In this document: positions 62,397 through 64,000 of the stretch, piece after piece
How positions within the stretch are numbered: position 1 is the stretch's first letter
Layout: the number at the start of each line of letters is the position of its first letter
Source of the DNA: Swaminathania salitolerans
GTDB lineage: Bacteria > Pseudomonadota > Alphaproteobacteria > Acetobacterales > Acetobacteraceae
Length of the DNA: 64,000 bases
NCBI RefSeq assembly: GCF_007988945.1
Contig: NZ_BJVC01000001.1
Coordinates: 310,001-374,000, forward strand
Direction: 5' to 3'
Position numbers and translations under genes: made by a program
Notes under the pieces: model-generated
Database searches by the model: none
What the model saw: the letters and a program-made list of their open reading frames with translations, nothing else
Told to the model about the DNA's origin: nothing

Positions 62397-63548
62397 TCAG
62401 CACGCTATTCCCTGCCCGGCGAGCAATTCTTCGATGACCTGTTCCACATGCGCCGAGGAGATCATTTTCGTACATTCGAAATCCCGCTCGGTGTTCGCGT
62501 GGCGAGGGCACCAGAAATAATTCTGCCGCTCGAATTCGATCGTGACATCGTTCGAGCATCCGTTGCAGACATTGCGGTTGATCACCCGATACGGCGTCTC
62601 GAATTCGTTGAACGGTTCGGTGAATCCGCTGATCATGACCACCGGGCAGCCTGCGGCCCAGGCGAGCCAGGACAATCCGCTCGAAAGCCCGATGAAGAAA
62701 GCCGCATGTTTCAGCCAGCGTGCCCGCTCGCTGAGGGGGAGGGAGCCGGTCATGTCCTCGGCGCCGTGCGGGATATGATGCCAGATCGTGCCGTTTCCCT
62801 GCACACGGTCGCGGTCGATACAGACGACGCGAAAACCGCGTTTTTTCAGGTACGGAATGATTTCCGCCCAGCCGAAGGGGTTGTTCCAGTATTTGTTGTG
62901 ACCTGTTGCCTGTGTGGCGATACAGACATAAGGCTCCTCCATGGGAGGACCGCCTGGAGCGATCGCGATGGAGGGGCGCCGGTCTTTGGGAGGAAGCCCG
63001 AGAATATAGGCGCCTGAGACGCCAAGTCCCACCTGGCGATAATCGGTTGGCTGATGGTCGCGATTCGTGTCGTTGAAGAAGATCAGGACCTTGTACCGCG
63101 CGTAATAATCCTCTTCCAGACACGACACGTCGTCGGTGATCGTGATCGCCTCGTTGCAGCCTGCGAAGAGCGCCGCCATGCCGGGGCGTACGAGGCACAG
63201 AACATGACACCCGTGAAGCGCAGCGAAGGCCTCGACATGACCCATCCAGGCGAGGTGATCGCCGATACCGCCGAGATGCATGTCGATCAGAACGGTATGT
63301 CCGCGCAATGCCATGTCGTGGGCGAAGACCGTCTGTCCCTCGCGGGTTATTCTGAAACTGAAAGGGACATGATATTTCTTCGTGCTGCATACGAGACCGC
63401 CCTCGTTCGCGCCGGCGAAAATGACGGTCTGGGTCAGGCGATCCCTGAGCTCGATATGCCATTTCCCGGGGGGAAGACTGACGCGACACCCGTCCTGGAA
63501 GTCGTAGCGTATTCCTTCCGGGCCGATCTGGCTTGGCGTCTCGTTCAT
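62397..63548 (-). CDS. Autotransporter strand-loop-strand O-heptosyltransferase, copy B
   Basis: 383 residues, clearly paralogous to copy A but without its N-terminal tail: YDFQDGCRVSLPPGKWHIEL, MHLGGIGDHLAWMGHVEAFA, HNKYWNNPFGWAEIIPYLKK, IDRDRVQGNGTIWHHIPHGA, HAAFFIGLSSGLSWLAWAAG, VMISGFTEPFNEFETPYRVI and the finger CNGCSNDV, WCPRH, FECT. The catalytic Asp may be in IDMHLGGIGD. The two could form hetero-oligomers or modify different sites. Its stop is 1 bp before the copy A start and its start 17 bp after the cut glycosyltransferase gene. Confidence 0.9.
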   Translation of the reverse strand: MNETPSQIGPEGIRYDFQDGCRVSLPPGKWHIELRDRLTQTVIFAGANEGGLVCSTKKYHVPFSFRITREGQTVFAHDMALRGHTVLIDMHLGGIGDHLAWMGHVEAFAALHGCHVLCLVRPGMAALFAGCNEAITITDDVSCLEEDYYARYKVLIFFNDTNRDHQPTDYRQVGLGVSGAYILGLPPKDRRPSIAIAPGGPPMEEPYVCIATQATGHNKYWNNPFGWAEIIPYLKKRGFRVVCIDRDRVQGNGTIWHHIPHGAEDMTGSLPLSERARWLKHAAFFIGLSSGLSWLAWAAGCPVVMISGFTEPFNEFETPYRVINRNVCNGCSNDVTIEFERQNYFWCPRHANTERDFECTKMISSAHVEQVIEELLAGQGIAC

Positions 63549-63565
63549 CGGCTCCTGCTCGCGAT

Positions 63566-64000
63566 TCAGAGAGATAGGGACGCCCGGCCGGATTGCGACA
63601 TGATCAGACCGTATACTTGCGCGAGCGCATTCCGCGTCTCGTCTATAGTATAGCGCCGCGCAGTCTTTTCCGCCTCGTCGAGCATCATGTCAATGCTCGG
63701 GTCGCCATGCTCGAACCCGAAGAGCAGCGAGGCGAGCCGATCGACGATCTCCTCGCATTGTTCGGGCGAGAACCAGTGACCGTTCCGGTGGGTGGCGTAA
63801 TCCTTCCCGCCAGTGCCGTGAAACCCGACGAGCGCGCAACGTGACGCCATCGCCTCCAATGGGGTGAGCGGGGCAGCCTCCTGACGCGAAAGGGCAAGAA
63901 AGATCGTGGACCGCCCCATATGCTCGGCGACCTCGTGCTGGGGCATGTTCTCGAGATAGATCCAGGGGAAGCGCCGGGTTTCGGGATATTTGAGATGAAG
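63566..64000 (-). CDS. Glycosyltransferase family 4, C-terminal part
   Basis: The gene enters from the right edge; 144 residues are visible, reading LHLKYPETRRFPWIYLENMP and on. ENMPQHEVAEHMGRSTIFLA followed by SRQEAAPLTPLEAMASRCAL and GFHGTGGKDYATHRNGHWFS is the typical GT-B C-terminal half with an E-x7-E-like pair (EAAPLTPLE). A nucleotide-sugar transferase. The visible part ends in a short helix. It is first visible in the operon with the two heptosyltransferases and the acyl-AMP ligase, so it probably joins the same surface glycosylation pathway. Confidence 0.82.
   Translation of the reverse strand, partial: LHLKYPETRRFPWIYLENMPQHEVAEHMGRSTIFLALSRQEAAPLTPLEAMASRCALVGFHGTGGKDYATHRNGHWFSPEQCEEIVDRLASLLFGFEHGDPSIDMMLDEAEKTARRYTIDETRNALAQVYGLIMSQSGRASLSL

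Noticed and set aside
1-64000. tRNA, rRNA, phage or integrase genes
   Set aside because: None recognised on either strand when reading through the gaps; a dedicated tRNA search would be needed to exclude a tRNA fully.

Overview
The window looks like chromosome of a high-GC alphaproteobacterium, most likely an acetic acid bacterium (Acetobacteraceae). The support is indirect: a lactate-to-acetate gene pair, polyol dehydrogenases, two outer-membrane porins, TonB receptors and a large protein ending in a Hint_2 domain of the kind common in Acetobacteraceae. Genus cannot be fixed by eye (Asaia, Gluconobacter or a relative). No rRNA, tRNA, CRISPR array, phage or intact insertion sequence was seen.

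Layout. 1-13.9 kb: a storage-sugar block. Three overlapping glycosyltransferases (GT2, MurG/GT28-like, sucrose-phosphate-synthase-like GT4) lie downstream of treY, treZ, glgB and glgA on the minus strand; glgX is divergent. The block can make and branch alpha-glucan (GlgA, GlgB), debranch it (GlgX) and turn its reducing ends into trehalose (TreY, TreZ). glgC, glgP and treS are not in view. 14-18.1 kb: an aldehyde dehydrogenase, an Lrp/AsnC regulator divergent from a class V aminotransferase, and a CrcB fluoride channel behind a 15-bp minisatellite. 18.5-21.8 kb: a xylitol/sorbitol-type dehydrogenase, an SDR dehydrogenase, then a perfect 18-bp palindrome of Zur-box type in front of two tandem DUF1826-like genes. 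21.9-26.4 kb: a PoxB-like TPP enzyme divergent from an LldD-like enzyme (lactate to pyruvate to acetate) plus a catalase-like peroxidase. 26.4-32.4 kb: a visibly AT-richer island with an 1190-residue Hint protein and a Crp/Fnr regulator. 32.5-38.9 kb: TonB receptor, GPH-type sugar transporter, DUF1868 2H-phosphoesterase and ROK regulator; the transporter frame has no stop before it runs antisense through DUF1868.

39.4-45.1 kb: an OprO/OprP-type porin behind a possible Pho box, then an MlaE-MlaF-MlaD-PqiC lipid transporter. 45.2-48.2 kb: TonB-ExbD-ExbB, with PiuC divergent across a Fur-box-like site. 48.4-50.1 kb: a DUF3311/sodium-solute symporter pair. 50.4-55.2 kb: a DhaK-DhaL type kinase, a zinc dehydrogenase resembling erythritol/L-threitol dehydrogenases, a strong terminator and an OprB-like porin. 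55.5-58.6 kb: a siderophore receptor translationally overlapped by a Sel1 gene that seems to start at CTG. 59.2-64 kb: a minus-strand operon with a cut glycosyltransferase, two paralogous autotransporter O-heptosyltransferases and a fatty acyl-AMP ligase.

The most interesting points are the heptosyltransferase pair with the acyl-AMP ligase, the Zur-box/DUF1826 pair with one member lacking the conserved Cys/His, the kinase/dehydrogenase pair for C3-C4 polyols, the transporter/DUF1868 antisense overlap, the CTG start, and short tandem repeats (mostly 12-17 bp) recurring at gene ends. All calls rest on reading the sequence and remembered family features; no database search or computed score was used.
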